A stretch of 64,000 nucleotides of DNA, taken from assembly GCA_002633025.1 (NCBI GenBank), contig NMRB01000065.1:483065-547064 (forward strand), given 5' to 3'. Shown piece after piece: positions 1 to 12,560 of the stretch. Under the pieces are notes generated by a model. That model saw nothing but the letters and a program-made list of their open reading frames with translations, was not told the origin of the DNA and did no database searches. The position numbers were made by a program, and so were the translations under genes. Positions within the stretch are counted from its first letter, which is position 1, and the number at the start of each line of letters is the position of its first letter. This DNA is from Notospermus geniculatus. Lineage: Eukaryota; Nemertea; Pilidiophora; Heteronemertea; Lineidae.

Positions 1-91
1 GCCCTGAGTGCAAAGTTCTAACACATAGAAAGCCAGATATTATCATATCTCCATCCCTACTTCCAAGTTTTTAGTGTCCGTGTTTACTCGG

Positions 92-3065
92 TTAGTTGCG
101 GATGGCCTTGACCCAAACGTCTGAATAGCGACGTTCTCTTTCTGTGTTGTCGATGCTGATTGGCTCGCCCCGTTCAGCATCTCTCTGTGTGACATCATGT
201 GATACACTCGGGATGCTGCTCTTCCATTCCCCGATGCTTCTATATTGGCCAGATGTGCTGCAACTGAAGAAAATATTAATGTCTGTAATGATGATATAAC
301 CGAACAAGTTGAATCGGGCTGCAGCGTAACGTAGCCAAGCCCCATGTGTGGGTCCTAACCCGAACTGTCACAAGAAATCAGCCACTGGCGTAACGTGGTG
401 GAGTATGTACCGTGGATATTACTCCATAACTAAAACCTACCCTCTCCCGTCCTCACTGCTTGAGCACGATTCGCTAGACGTTCTGGAAGTGGAATACTCT
501 TCCAATTTCTTATGCATCATCTGTTTCACCCTCTTCGCTCGGGCTGTCTTGATGACGTAATTGCTTGATTTGCAGGCAAGGTAGCAGACGGCAAAAACTA
601 TACCGGCCGGAGCCAGGGTGAAGGCCACAACCAACCAGATAGTCCGGGACATCAGACACGATCCGTCCTTGATCATTTTCCTGGCGAAGGGAAAGATTGC
701 AGGTATGTATTCCGCAAGGAGATCAATCACCTCTAGGCCCTCTTACGAAAGATAATGACTGGCTTAGGACACAAACGTCTCACTTTCAGTGCGATATACA
801 CATGTACCCAAAGACAGCCTCACGATGGCGATTTTATGTATTTTATTTTATATATTTTGCTCAGAACTGCATCAAACTTCAACACAGCGTTCACAAAGAG
901 ATTATGAATAATTCTTACTTGTACTTCAGTATAAGGACTTTCAACCCTTCTACATGCTTCCCTTGCTTTATGAGTCGTTCAGCTTCAATACTTGGCCGCT
1001 TCTTCAGGCACTCCGGTTGTAGGCGCAAGAGGGTCGTTTGATCGAAGGCTACTGCGTACTGGAATGTTTGATCAAATTGATAAAGCACTCATTGTGACGG
1101 TGCACCTTTACAATCTGCAGTTTGATCTCTAATGCTGCTTTCTCATTGATTTCATTTCAGCAATCTCGACAAGCATGATCGTCCCATTCGGTAAGATACC
1201 AAGTCTGCATGAACAAGTAGGCTACTATATACGAAAGCAAAGAAGGCTTATTCAATCTCCAAGCTTGAACCCGAACTTCAACGTTCAAACTTGCACGCGC
1301 GGACTTCAATCTTCAAACTTTTTACGTGGCACAGTCCGAATTCAAGCATGAACATTGAAGTCCGGTGTGACAGGGATCAAAGTCCCGCCCCCCTGGAATC
1401 AAAATCCCGTCTTATTGTTCAGCGAGGGATTAGAATATATGGCTAGAGAGACCATGACCATTTGAATATTCCCTTACAATAGCGGACTATTGTTTGGCGG
1501 ACTTGCATTCCTAGGACGTTGATTCCTGTCACACCGGAGATTCAAGCTTGAAGATTGAAGTTTATGAAGATTGAAGTTCACCGAATTCAACCTTGAAGAT
1601 TGTAGATTGAAAAAATGAGCTTCCTGGGCTTTCGTCCATACGCACTGTAGAACATACCTGTTCTGTTTCATTTGACAGGGCAATAATCAAGCCGTTTCTA
1701 CAGTTACCCAAACTCCATATCTTCATCATTTCGTCAGCGAACGCATCGATGTCTATTTGTTCCCAAGTCAGGTTACCACTAGAAAATTGAAATCAATACA
1801 AATGACAGTAATGAATCGAATCGGTCGTCAGGTCATGGGTTGAATACCTACAATGACAACTCTGTATTTTTTTTATTGATGGACGGTTTCCGTGTCAGGC
1901 CCGACCAATTTGTGTGGATTTGGGCCGTTTTTCGACTAATCACTGCGTCTTTTTTGTCTCACTTAATGTGGATCTCTCTCAAATTTCCCGACTATTCAAC
2001 CAATGGAATTTTTGATACACTGGCGCCAGATTTTGAAGTGGCTGCATCTGCAAATATTTCTCCTGCGATACACATGTTCGTGAAACTCGCAATAGATTGC
2101 GGGGGTTTTTAGGTGAAAATCGACCAAATTTTTAACGGTATGCGAGATTACCCTCACCTTCCTTCTGAGCGAAGCTTGTTCATCGCTGCAATTCCAATTT
2201 TGAAGCCTTCGTCGCCCTCTGTGGCTTTCTGTAACGGTTCACATTTACCACATGCGCACGATTCCTTCTCCACCAGTTTAATCAGATCACCAAGCTCTTT
2301 GACCTTATCTAAAAGATGATAGCATAATCAAGTTAGATGATGCCATTGTTAACAAGACGTCCATGTGGTGATACCCCAATCGTCGCGGTAGGTCGGGATA
2401 GGCATACTTTTCGGCTGACAAAAATCCTTTGCAATTTTAAATTTTGTAACGTCATGCAGGTTCAGGGCATTGGTCAAACAGTGAATTGTACCCACTGCAG
2501 TCGCCTCATCTCAACATGCTATCAAGCGTTGGGTGGGGGGGGGGTTACAAGTACATGTATCTGCAACTTCTTTGAAAATAAGGACACCAGTCAGCAGTCA
2601 GCAGCTTTCTCCAAGGATTCGTTAAGGGGGCCGATGGCAAAACGAAGAAAACATGGTTTGACAGCAGCTCGACGTAGACTCGGAATACCAAGTCAGACCA
2701 AAGAGAGCTCGCCAACCACACACAACAGATTGAGATGTGCGTGGAAAGCCTTCATCGATGGTCACCACTGGCCGAACGGCAAGGCCTTGTTTCTTTTCAA
2801 CAACAATTTCACCAAATCAATTTCAAAAGTAACAATTAACCAAGATGGAGTAATTGGTTATCATAGGCATACGCCTACCTTTCTCGAGAATCCTGTCTGG
2901 ATCGCATATGTCATGGCCGTGGCCCCCGCAACGTGCATCATTTGGATTAGAAGGATATGTGTTTACCGTCCATCCAGTGGGTTGAGATGAAGGCTTAGAT
3001 GCCGAGATCGATGTGAGGAGAATGAAAAACGATGCTACCGTTCGTGAAGAGACTGGGAAAACCAT
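92..3065 (-). CDS. MOLO1-like TPM-domain single-pass membrane protein, copy B (6 exons)
   Basis: Exons on the minus strand: 2879-3065, 2158-2308, 1658-1778, 919-1058, 441-680 and probably 92-263, all bounded by AG/GT with phases 1,2,0,2,2; about 336 residues. Exon 1 gives a signal peptide (MVFPVSSRTVASFFILLTS) and the domain start (TYPSNP..., CGGHG, CDPDRIL). Exon 2 carries CACGKC and FKIGIAAMNKL, exon 3 LGNCRNGLIIALSNE, exon 4 the domain end. These blocks match the TPM domain of the MOLO1 (modulator of levamisole receptor-1) family; in C. elegans MOLO-1 is an auxiliary subunit of a nicotinic acetylcholine receptor. A helix at about residues 213-236 (WLVVAFTLAPAGIVFAVCYL) is followed by a basic, Ser-rich cytoplasmic tail. 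If exon 5 is not spliced to exon 6 the frame stops at 437. Receptor partnership is inferred only from the family. Exons 1-5 are firm; exon 6 rests on phase and an acceptor. Confidence 0.82.
1258..1620. repeat. TTCAA/TTGAA-rich inverted repeat in copy B intron
   Basis: Many CTTCAA / TTGAAG words in both orientations and an inverted pair (GTCCGGTGTGACAGG near 1351; CCTGTCACACCGG near 1526). A degenerate MITE-like insertion in intron 3; no coding. Confidence 0.45.
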
Positions 3066-6000
3066 AGCGGCTTCTATCGTCGTAAGCTGAAATCAATACA
3101 AAGGTGACGGAATTAATGAATCCGTCGACTGGCAGTGTACGGTGAAAGTCCAGTTTGAAATTTTCAGGCCATTTCCAGATGCCATGCCATAATGTGTGTT
3201 CCCTGGAGTCGGACAGCGCTGGACGCTTGCCGTCATGCCAAATATCATATTGGGCTTTGCCGCAGCAAATAAGGCGCGAAAATACGCTTTTGTTGACTGC
3301 ATTTAGTTACATGTACGTGTGCTCGCTTTTAATCACGTAACGTTATTCTGATCAGAGCCCCCCCCCCCCAGGACAGCTCTTGCTGTATTCAACAGGAAGG
3401 CACCCAGAAGTCTTGTTAGACCTTTATATCATCATAAACTGCTCTTTGAGTTTTCATCCAATGACCTTAGCCACAACATGATAGCAGTTGATCAACATCC
3501 TGTATCATGAAATCGTCCTTTCATAATTTTTTGTTTGATTGGCACAAAAATCCTTTTCGATCTCCATCAAGTCCAACGATGTCAAGATATTTAACAATAC
3601 TGATTATTTAGTAAATATTTGCATCGATGTCTTATCACTCGCGGTCAAGTGATGGGAATGAACCGTTTTGTTCGGGACGACGCGGGAAGGCCGCGGGTAG
3701 TTTACCCCCGGAAAGCGTTCCTGCAAGTTTTTATATATATTAAAGATACAAAGAGATTCTCGTTTGTCGTCTTTAGCTTGCGGGTTCAAACCAGGAGAAG
3801 GCTGTTTGTCGACCCAGTTGCTGGCGTACAAACTGTTAATGTCGTCTAAACCAGTGTACCCTGCAGGTTACGGAGTTAGGGTGGTTAGCGTTGACGGTTA
3901 GGGTCAGGACTAGGTTTAGGATTAGGGTAGGGGTCAGTGACAAGTGTTGAGGGTCAGGGTTAGGGTTAGGAGTAGGGACTTGGGCTAGGAATTAGTGTGT
4001 AGGATCAGGACTGGACGACATTCACCCATTCAGCGTTGCTGGCCGTCTTGTTCATTTTTGCGTTCTTAATCTGTGCAGTGCGTCGTCAAAGCTTTTTCTA
4101 ATAGCACAAAATTCCACTTCCCACTTTGAAATAAATCTTTGGTTTTTTGTCTATAAGAGTGTACAATACATTCTTACCATATCAAAGAGGAGTGATTTTA
4201 TAAAAAAATGAATTCTGTAAACAGAACTTGCCTCGAGTACCACCCGCAGAATACGTCTTCCTTCTTATAAAGTTTGTGAACAATGGTCAGGTAAACTATG
4301 TTTCAGAATTATTAGTAACGTAACAACCCTAGTGCGTTGTTCACTCCCAACCAAGCTTCATGTAGATGTAATCAGTGCTGAAGTAGATTGTAGGAAATTC
4401 CGTCATATTGAAGTAGTATCAGGTTTCAATCCATCTCAGTGCAAAGATAGTTTGTATGTTTAGGGTAATATACTTTTTTTGTAGTTTATTCAGGCATGTC
4501 AGGGTATCCATTTAGAGCTTCTGTAGAAGAAAAAATCCAGAGGCTGGGCCTACTGATTTAGAAGATATTGTTGCTTGAGACAGAAAGTAGGGCACAATTA
4601 TTAGGTTTGATGGAATGTAAAAGAAGCGGGTCGCTGCAACATTACTAGGCCTGTGTTACAGAGTGTAAGACTATCGTTCAGCGACATTTTTAACTTCAAC
4701 AAATGATATCAATATTAAAAGTGTCAAATATGAAATAGAAGTCGGGCCTCTAAGGTGAAAGACATATTAAAGTGTCAGTTTACCATTTGCGGGACGGATT
4801 AACGATGCGGCAAACTGAGATAGGCCTAGGGCTTACTAGGCCTATCAAGCGTGTGAAACAAAAATAGCCTAACTAACTGCGGAACCCTTGCTGCGGAACT
4901 AAAGTCTGTGTAGCCTTGAATTATGTTAGACCAAAGAGAAACAAAATCAAAATCAAAGACATTGTGTCAAAGACATGTAGCAAAGATCTTACCTTGTCTT
5001 CTTCAGTTATTTCGCTGTTATGTCTTGATACTGATCCTGAGATCGCCCATAACCGGACGGCAGGTGGAAACTGATACTCATGCAAATACTTAAAGAATCT
5101 GTGAAGTCCTTTTATTATCCAATGTTTCCAATATGAATATCACGGAAGTTTTCCTGCTGTCGACTTCAACTTTGTAAAAGATTTGTTACAATGACAACGT
5201 TTACAGAGAACGGAGTTGCCCATTCAGGCTACTTGTTCAGACCAAAGTAGGACACTTGACTGCGAACCTATTCATGGCACCAGACTTGGTTCAAAGCCCC
5301 ATCTGCAGCAAAAGTAGGTTACATGAATCTCTTGAATTAAGTGCGCGGCATCGACGTAGCAGGTAAAAAATGCATAACGAAAAGAACAATTGGTAATTAG
5401 GACTCAGAGATCGAGAAGGACTTCAATAAATCATCGTCTTCTCAATGCCTACCAAGTACCAGTAAGAAATGACTACATTACTTATATCTTCTGATACGTC
5501 TGATACTTACGTCTTCTGATACGGAATTAATATCCAGGAGGGGCAATTCCCATTTGTACGTGTTACGTCACCAGTTTCCTTAATGCCGTGACTTGAAGGG
5601 AACAGACCGATGTTATCGGTGTATTAATGTATTACCTCATATTTGTGCTCGACATTTTCGTGGCTTGATTCAAGGGTTTCTTTGCATAGCCCCCCCCCCC
5701 CCATCAAGGGCTAGTATTTGGTGCATGGCAGCACGTACATGTACATGTATCTCCAGATAGAAAAGTGGCCCAAAATGTTGACGCTATGCTCCAGTGCGGT
5801 TTTTGTACGGTTAATACACACGAATAACCACTTGGCTGAGGCACTTCGATGGGACCAATCATTAATAAGGTTGCAAATCACGTGCGGAGCTTAGATGGCC
5901 CTCTGCGAGCCCTGCGTCATTTTCTATGTCGTCGATCACCTCCTTCAGTTCAACGATTGGCCACTTATTTTCGAGACGTTAATCGTTCAATTAACACTTG

Positions 6001-6531
6001 ACAGACTTCTTTTGTCCACATTGCCTTTTACCTCTTTTTCATCGGTTTCCTTATTACATCTAATGTTTGGCCATTGAAATATACGACGCACATGCGGCAT
6101 GTGACAACCCTCTGCTCACTTGGCAAAGTTTCTTTGCTCATAAAATGTAATTGCCTGCAATATTCGGCATGTCAACGTAGTTCAAGAGGCAATTTTCCCA
6201 CCAAATTCGAACACTTCTCTCGCCTCTCGCCGTTGCCGGCCAACGCTAACTCGGCAATTTTTTGGCTAACCATAAAATGTTTGTACGAGCAAGCAAGAAT
6301 TTTCCATGTGAGTTACGGGTGTAACCCCTTTCGACACTATCTATATGTAAACATGTACACTCGCGAGATATGAAGGTCACTTGGAAGAGGGCAACGGCTT
6401 TACAAACAGCGCCAATTTGATGTGTTTCGGAAGTCGTCAGGCTCATATAAATATTTGCTTTCATAACAATCAGAGGCAAACGGTTGATGTATGAGCATCT
6501 TGACATCTTGATATCTTTAGATTTATCGAGT
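3066..6531. other. Gene-free stretch between the two MOLO1-like genes, left part
   Basis: No exon with splice sites and a family motif seen. Holds C-tracts at about 3359 and 5691, the telomere-like array and TACATGTACATGTA words near 5740. The promoter of copy B would lie at its left edge. Confidence 0.5.
3872..4000. repeat. Degenerate telomere-like repeat
   Basis: Runs of GGTTAGGGTCAGG, GGATTAGGGTAGGG and AGGGTTAGGGTTAGG. TTAGGG is the animal telomere unit, so this is an interstitial, decayed array. Confidence 0.7.
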
Positions 6532-6844
6532 GGCCTCGCTGTGTGGCTGAGAGGGGCGCCTTGCTCAGGCTGCCGGGAACACCTCAACCCCGGGGCCTCG
6601 CTGTGTGGTTGAGAGGGGCGCCTTGCTCAGGCTGCCGGGAACACTTCAACCCCGGGGCCTCGCCTGTGTGGTTGAGAGGGGCGCCTTGCTCAGGCTGCCG
6701 GGAACACTTCAACCCCGGGGCCTCGCCTGTGTGGTTGAGAGGGGCGCCTTGCTCAGGCTGCCGGGAACACCTCAACCCCGGGGCCTCGCTGTGTGGTTGA
6801 GAGGGGCGCCTTGCTCAGGCTGCCGGGAACACTTCAACCCCGGC
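6532..6844. repeat. GC-rich minisatellite, five ~62-bp units
   Basis: Five near-identical head-to-tail units (GTTGAGAGGGGCGCCTTGCT ... AACCCCGGGGCCTCGC). Open frames on both strands here are products of the repeat. The last unit fades into CGGCGTCCG. Confidence 0.92.
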
Positions 6845-8123
6845 GTCCGTGTGTACTGACCTGCCAATACTGCCGCCACTGATCTCAAAAAGTCATTATG
6901 CATGCTGACATTATTTTTAAATCGTGTTTTGACTTTCGATTGTTCAAAAAGAAATGTATGACCTAGAGGTCGTGTCCATAATTTAGGTATATTTTGGTAA
7001 AAATCCAGTCTCATATCTATATGCCGATTGCTATCAACTGCTGATTACTCGAAATGAAAAAAAGTGCTGTTATTCGCTGGTCAGTATTTTCGGATGATGT
7101 ATATTCGATTCAGAGATCCAACTATCCTACCAGCTTCTGGGAGTATGTAGGTCCACATAATGTATACCGTCTGTGTTTGAGGAACTACGTTGGTGGTATC
7201 ATGGAATTGTCCCAGAGGGTTTTTTTGTATTGATATTAAGAACATCAATCAGACCTCTGCTCATTTTGCTCGAGCCTGAGGCGTCGTCTTGTGACACTTC
7301 TTACCGTTTAATCTCTCACAACCGTACATGCATTCAACATTATTCTGCGGTAAAGTTTCCATTCGAGATGTCCCATCTTCTTCATCCAGAGAATTCATCC
7401 TCAATTAAGCAGCCGTTTCAACCGGGACAATAGAATTTGCCCAGGCCCCAAATGCACATCATCGATACAAAGCACACCTTGTGGTCTAAAACATTTAAAA
7501 AATATTCATCAAATCCTGATTCGAAGTTGCTATTAAAAGTAACCTTAGAAAAGATTTGGGGCAGAGGAAAATTGGGTCAACTATACAAAATCAGAGTCTT
7601 GTGATAATTTCTTTATCAAAATGGCTACATTTTATTTTGTCATTTCTCTGTGTCATTTTTGAGGTCATTTAAGTTGAATGTGCGATGATGGGAAAACATA
7701 AAGCGTCAATATATAGTGTTTTCCGATATCACTTTAATAACAGCATATCAAAAACGTATCGTTCCTGATGAAAAATAAAAGAACCGTCACGGTTTTACCC
7801 TGAAATCATTTGGTTTTTAAATTTTTTATGAATTTAATGAATAAAGTCGACTTGATTTTAGTTCAGTTTTGTAACGGGCCATACAATGCAATTTGGACAA
7901 CAGAAAGTAAGTGAGGCATTTATATTCCACTTGCATTATAAATTGCAAGTGCAATATACTAAATATGCTAAATTCCATACTAAATTCATCGTCTGGTCTC
8001 AACTACGTGAAGTAACAGGTCAATGTAATGTACATGTATATGTACATGTACAGGTATTCCTTCTTCAAAGTATCTCCTTCTGCTTCTCCCGTCAGTTGAA
8101 GATATGAACGTCGGAGGAAAAAC
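6845..8123. other. Gene-free stretch after the minisatellite
   Basis: AT-rich sequence, presumably containing the 3' UTR of copy A at the right edge. TACATGTA palindromes near 8030-8050. No other feature seen. Confidence 0.45.
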
Positions 8124-11100
8124 TTAATTAACTGAGCAATTGATCGGGCGATGGAGGGTGGGACTTTGATTTTCTGCGTCAATTTTAATCTCTGTACGTG
8201 TACCCTGCTTTTCTAGCACACGTGTGCCACGGTCACCTACTGACATGACTGACGTATCCGTATCACTTGTGCTTTGTTTTGCTTCCACTGGCTCAGCAGC
8301 CCCGGTAGATTCATCGGAAGCATGAACTTCAGCTTCGACGGGCCGAAGTCTGTCCACAAATTCTGCTTCACCATCAGTGCCTCCTTCAACACACCGATAG
8401 TCCAACTGGAAATTGTAAACACTAGAACTACAGCAATTTTTTTCAAGTTCCCCTCGAATATCATCCCCCGTGAAGTCGGCACCTCGTATTGTAGTTTGCT
8501 CTTCGATATAGCGTCTGATTCTGCACTCATTCGTTTCGTCATCAAGACGTTCCTTTTTTGACCGACGTAAGAACCGTACAAATGCCCGAACGGCTACATA
8601 CATCATGCCGAACACAACAGCAGGCCCAACGATTGTCACGATGAATACCCACGATATCGACTGCGTACATTCGGTGCCAGATTCTATGACGTGTCTGAAA
8701 TCAAGATCATACAATTTTGGTAAAGATACCTTCGAATGTTGATGATTTGATAGTATACGTATATATGCAAGTACTTGTAGTTGTTCAAAAAATGATGCTC
8801 AAAGAAGGCTTAGGACATAAATGTATGAAACCATCGAATCTAACGAGTCCATACATTTCCTCGGCCCGCAACAGGGCTTACGGTAGAACTCGGTGTGCAT
8901 TTACAACAGCCACTCGTGCACGTCGCCCAGCAGAAGCCTGAAGACGGTATAGGCAAGGACTCTTTGTTTATCCTAGGTGGTGGTGGGGGGCATTAGATTC
9001 TCTTACCCATTGGTCAGAGTATACCTACAAATAAAAGTTGATTGTCTTCATGATGGCCTCTGCGTAACGACGCTTGTTCAGATCAGCTTTGATGTCGTGT
9101 TTGCCCATGTCGATGCAGTCCCCGTGGATGTGAGCCTTGGTGGCCACTCCGAGGGATGTGTGGAGCTGGAAAAACGAAAGTTGTGGGAACACACAACTTC
9201 AGAATGTCTCGGGCGTCCACGAGTAAGAAAACGCGAGGAAGAAAACGTGGTGAGAACCACCTCCCCAGAACAGCGTAATCCATCGCCTACCCAACTTTCC
9301 ATTGTCATTCGCCCGTGGTCCTACGAAAAAGTGACCCGAGGATATTAAACCTTATCATTTCGGCTCTTTTAATGAACATCATTCTGTCTGCTGACAGCAG
9401 TCGGTTTGAATCTGGTCTGGTTTTAAACTCAGTCAAATTCAGCTGACCGCTGCCCTTTTCCGTCTACACTGTAACTGGTCGTCCGATGGTCTTTTCGTTG
9501 CCAAAGTCTATGACGTCATAGGTTTCTCTCCTTGTCTCTAATTTTCTGGTCATCAGTCTCTACGATCCGTCAACATACCTTCTTTCCTTCCCGTGAGAGG
9601 GCGATGACTGCATTATCTCCGCAGAATCCAAATTTCCACGTCCACGTATTGAGCTGGTGACTAAAACTTGTGAGTGCTCTCATGATCTCAAATCCACTTC
9701 GTTCACTACTAAAATATAATAATCTGGGGTGTTAAAAATACTTCTCGAGAAGGTGAAAAATGGCAATGCCCTCGTCATAAACATTTTGATCTTTGATACA
9801 CAATGCAGTTGCATAGTTTGGCTTATGCTGAAAACCTGCTTTCTTCTTCTACTGTTGGGTAGCGGTTGCCGTTCTACTGAACGCCCCATTGTCGTGTCCT
9901 AACCAAAGGTTCCCCAACAACATCTTCGCCATTTCTAATGCTCGACGTCGCCTCTCGAAGAGCTTCAACATCAGACAAGGCGTCAAACGGGTTTCAGGTT
10001 GTGGTAGACTGGTGGCTGAAGCAGCTATGAGGAAACCCAGTACGTAAGTACGTAACCTGTAGGAGCTTACCCTTTTGGTAATTCCAGTTTGGCTACCACA
10101 GCCACTGCTATTTTGAGGCCTCCTTCTCGTTCGTTGCATTCCCCGTGATCCCCACACATACAATGAGTTTTCTTTCTAACGTCTGATATCAGCTTGTCAA
10201 TTTTGTCCGCTGGAAAGAGAAGGCAAGACAACATGAACATTTCCTTCTTCACTACACCGTGACTCGTAAGGGGTAAACCCTTACACGGCCAAGATCCTCT
10301 CAAGTTTGAAAATATGCGCCAAAGAACAGGAAGTATCTAAATCCTATGGACCCTCATTGAAAAGCTCTCGCTGCAAAGCGCTTTCCAATACATACCAATA
10401 TGACAAGCCTTTCAAGGCTTTTCAGAATTATGTACTTTTTTTCCCGTCTGTGATAAATTTTCCCTTGTAGTGAGAAGTATACGAGCATATATCGTTCTCT
10501 TTATTACTGACTTGTTCCCCACCGTGCTGTCTATCCTCAAACTTCGTAAACAACCATCGCTTGCTGCTTTGTCAGCTTTGGCTTCGCCGCTTCCAAACAG
10601 CACTTGGTAAATATATATGGGGCAAGAGATACGATGCCATTTATCTGTCAATAGTCAATATCATCAAAATATTTTGTGAAGATGTTCTAGGAGCTAATGC
10701 ATCTTAACGGAAATGGGTGTATTGATTCTCATACAAACCGGAATACATGTATGTGATAACTTGTCATGGAATAGGTCTTTCGACACGGCCTTGCTTGAAA
10801 ACCTTCCGTATGTATTCGGGCATGCTCGGGGTGGCCAACTAGCACACTAAATAAGCCAGGCGCACACAGACGAATAACAGCCGTATTTGGCACAGCATTA
10901 TTTGAAATGGCACAGCCACAAAATATGTGCGCCTGATGGCACAGCCACATTGGTGGCTCTGCGCTATTCCTCATATCCAATCAATTTGATATTTGGTACT
11001 GTGTTATGCATTCCAAGTGACGATTTTCAAAACTACAGCAAACAACGGCGCAACGTTATTCTGGTTTCGGCCAATTCGGCTACTACCAGAAATATACTTC

Positions 11101-11796
11101 TGCTACTACCCAAATCAAATACAACTGAGCACTAGCCTACATGTAGTCTGGCTTTAGATTCAACTTAAAGTGCTTTGGTGATGTCAGACCTCATCCATAA
11201 TTCATAGGCCGTTAATTTCAATTTCCTTTCCTTTAGAAGTTCCATAAAATTGAAGAGCATCCGGATTTGGAAGGACTTTCGAAACATATGTATTTACTCT
11301 CACTGCCTGTATCTTCTGACACGGGCGTCTCGTACATGATGAGTATGCCCGGGTGAGTATGATGTTAAGCATGTTCTTTCAATCATGTGCACGAATTGTA
11401 CCTGCAATGATTTACTTAGTATAGGTCAGAAAGAGGTTTGCCGTGGTTCAGTCAAGAAATGATGGACTTACCATCTTCGTAGGATAACACGTCATCAGGA
11501 TCACAAACAAACGACTTTTTTCCCTTTCGGCCACATTTCTTTACGTCCACCTGTGGATTTGGATAACGCAACACATTCCATGGCTGGGCGGAGGCCCACT
11601 GCGGGGAATACTTAGCCTTTGGTATATTGTCCCTGTATGCACGACCTTGGCGTGCCGATTCCGCTGCCCTTTCCATACTCGACGACGCAGCTGTCAGATG
11701 CTCTGTGACCAAACAGCTTCCGAAAAGAGTGGTTACACCCAGGAGAAAAAGGTTCACATCCCTGTATGCCATGGCAGTGATAGGTCCATCTGACAT
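8124..11796 (-). CDS. MOLO1-like TPM-domain single-pass membrane protein, copy A (5 exons)
   Basis: Exons 11472-11796, 10071-10209, 9579-9708, 9029-9165 and 8124-8694 join in phases 1,2,0,2 to about 433 residues. The start may instead be the second ATG at 11772, which sits right before the signal-peptide core NLFLLGVTTLFGSCLV. The TPM domain spans roughly residues 75-243: LRYPNPQVDVKKCGRKGKK, FVCDPDDVLSYED, CMCGDHGEC, KIAVAVVAKLELPKG, FGFCGDNAVIALSREGKK, then HTSLGVATKAHIHGDCIDMG. This is the order of the MOLO1-family domain. The membrane helix is about residues 259-281 (WVFIVTIVGPAVVFGMMYVA), followed by a long acidic/Ser-Thr-rich tail of about 150 residues. Copy B lies next in tandem on the same strand with the same phases, so the pair arose by duplication. 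Likely a surface protein modulating a ligand-gated channel, by family analogy only. Confidence 0.87.
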
Positions 11797-11879
11797 TCCA
11801 CTGTAAAATCGCTGATCAAATTCCTTTGATATGGTCAGTCACGTTTGCCCCTGGATGTTCCTTTTTTTAACCACACGAA

Positions 11880-12560
11880 TAGGATTTTCGCGTATAAGCT
11901 TTCAATTTTTATTCCACTGGCTATATCCCACTGCACTAAATTCCCCTGCCACTGAAGTAAATCACTTGTCCCGCATTCAATCCTATTCCATTGATTGAAT
12001 ATTGCCCTTTGCCTGCCTCAATGAGAATGACTATGAAACATTCAACTACAAAGTCCACTGGCTATATCCTATTAAATTCGTTGATCACTGGAGCTTGTCC
12101 CACATTCAATCCTCTTCAACTGGTTGTTTTGAATATTGCCCTTTGCATCCTTGCTAAGAATGACTAATGAAGCATTCACTTCTTACCTAGTGCACTGGCT
12201 ATCCAACGAACTTCGCCAGTCATTGAAGCTTGTCCCACATTCAATCCTATTCAACTGGCTGTTTTTGAATATTGCCCTTTGCATCCTGACTAAGAATGAC
12301 TAATGAAGCATTCAACTCTTACGTGGTCCAATCCAACGAAATTCGCCAGTCATTGAAGCTTGTCCCACATTCAACCCCCCTATTCAACTGAATATTGCCC
12401 TTTGCATTCCAAGAATGACTAACAAAGCATCCAACTGTTACGTAGTCCACTGGCTATGCTACGAAATTCACCTGTCATTGAAGTTTGTCCCGCATTCAAT
12501 CCCTATTCAACGAGCTGTTCGGATTCAATTTAGTCCACTGGCTATTTCCTCCGAATCAGC
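11880..12560. repeat. Degenerate satellite, ~122-137-bp units
   Basis: TGAATATTGCCCTTTGC recurs with ATTGCC at 12001, 12134, 12271 and 12393. Between repeats are TTGTCCCACATTCAATCC, AAGAATGACTAA and CCACTGGCTAT. It lies just upstream of MOLO1-like copy A. Confidence 0.85.

Noticed and set aside
2337-2990. 217-codon plus-strand frame
   Set aside because: Lies antisense to intron 1 and exon 1 of MOLO1-like copy B; no domain, composition random.
6543-6859. Repeat-encoded frames on both strands
   Set aside because: Products of the 62-bp minisatellite, all frames open by repetition.
9849-10163. 104-codon minus frame between MOLO1-A exons
   Set aside because: Exons 10071-10209 and 9579-9708 join perfectly in phase without it; it includes intron sequence.
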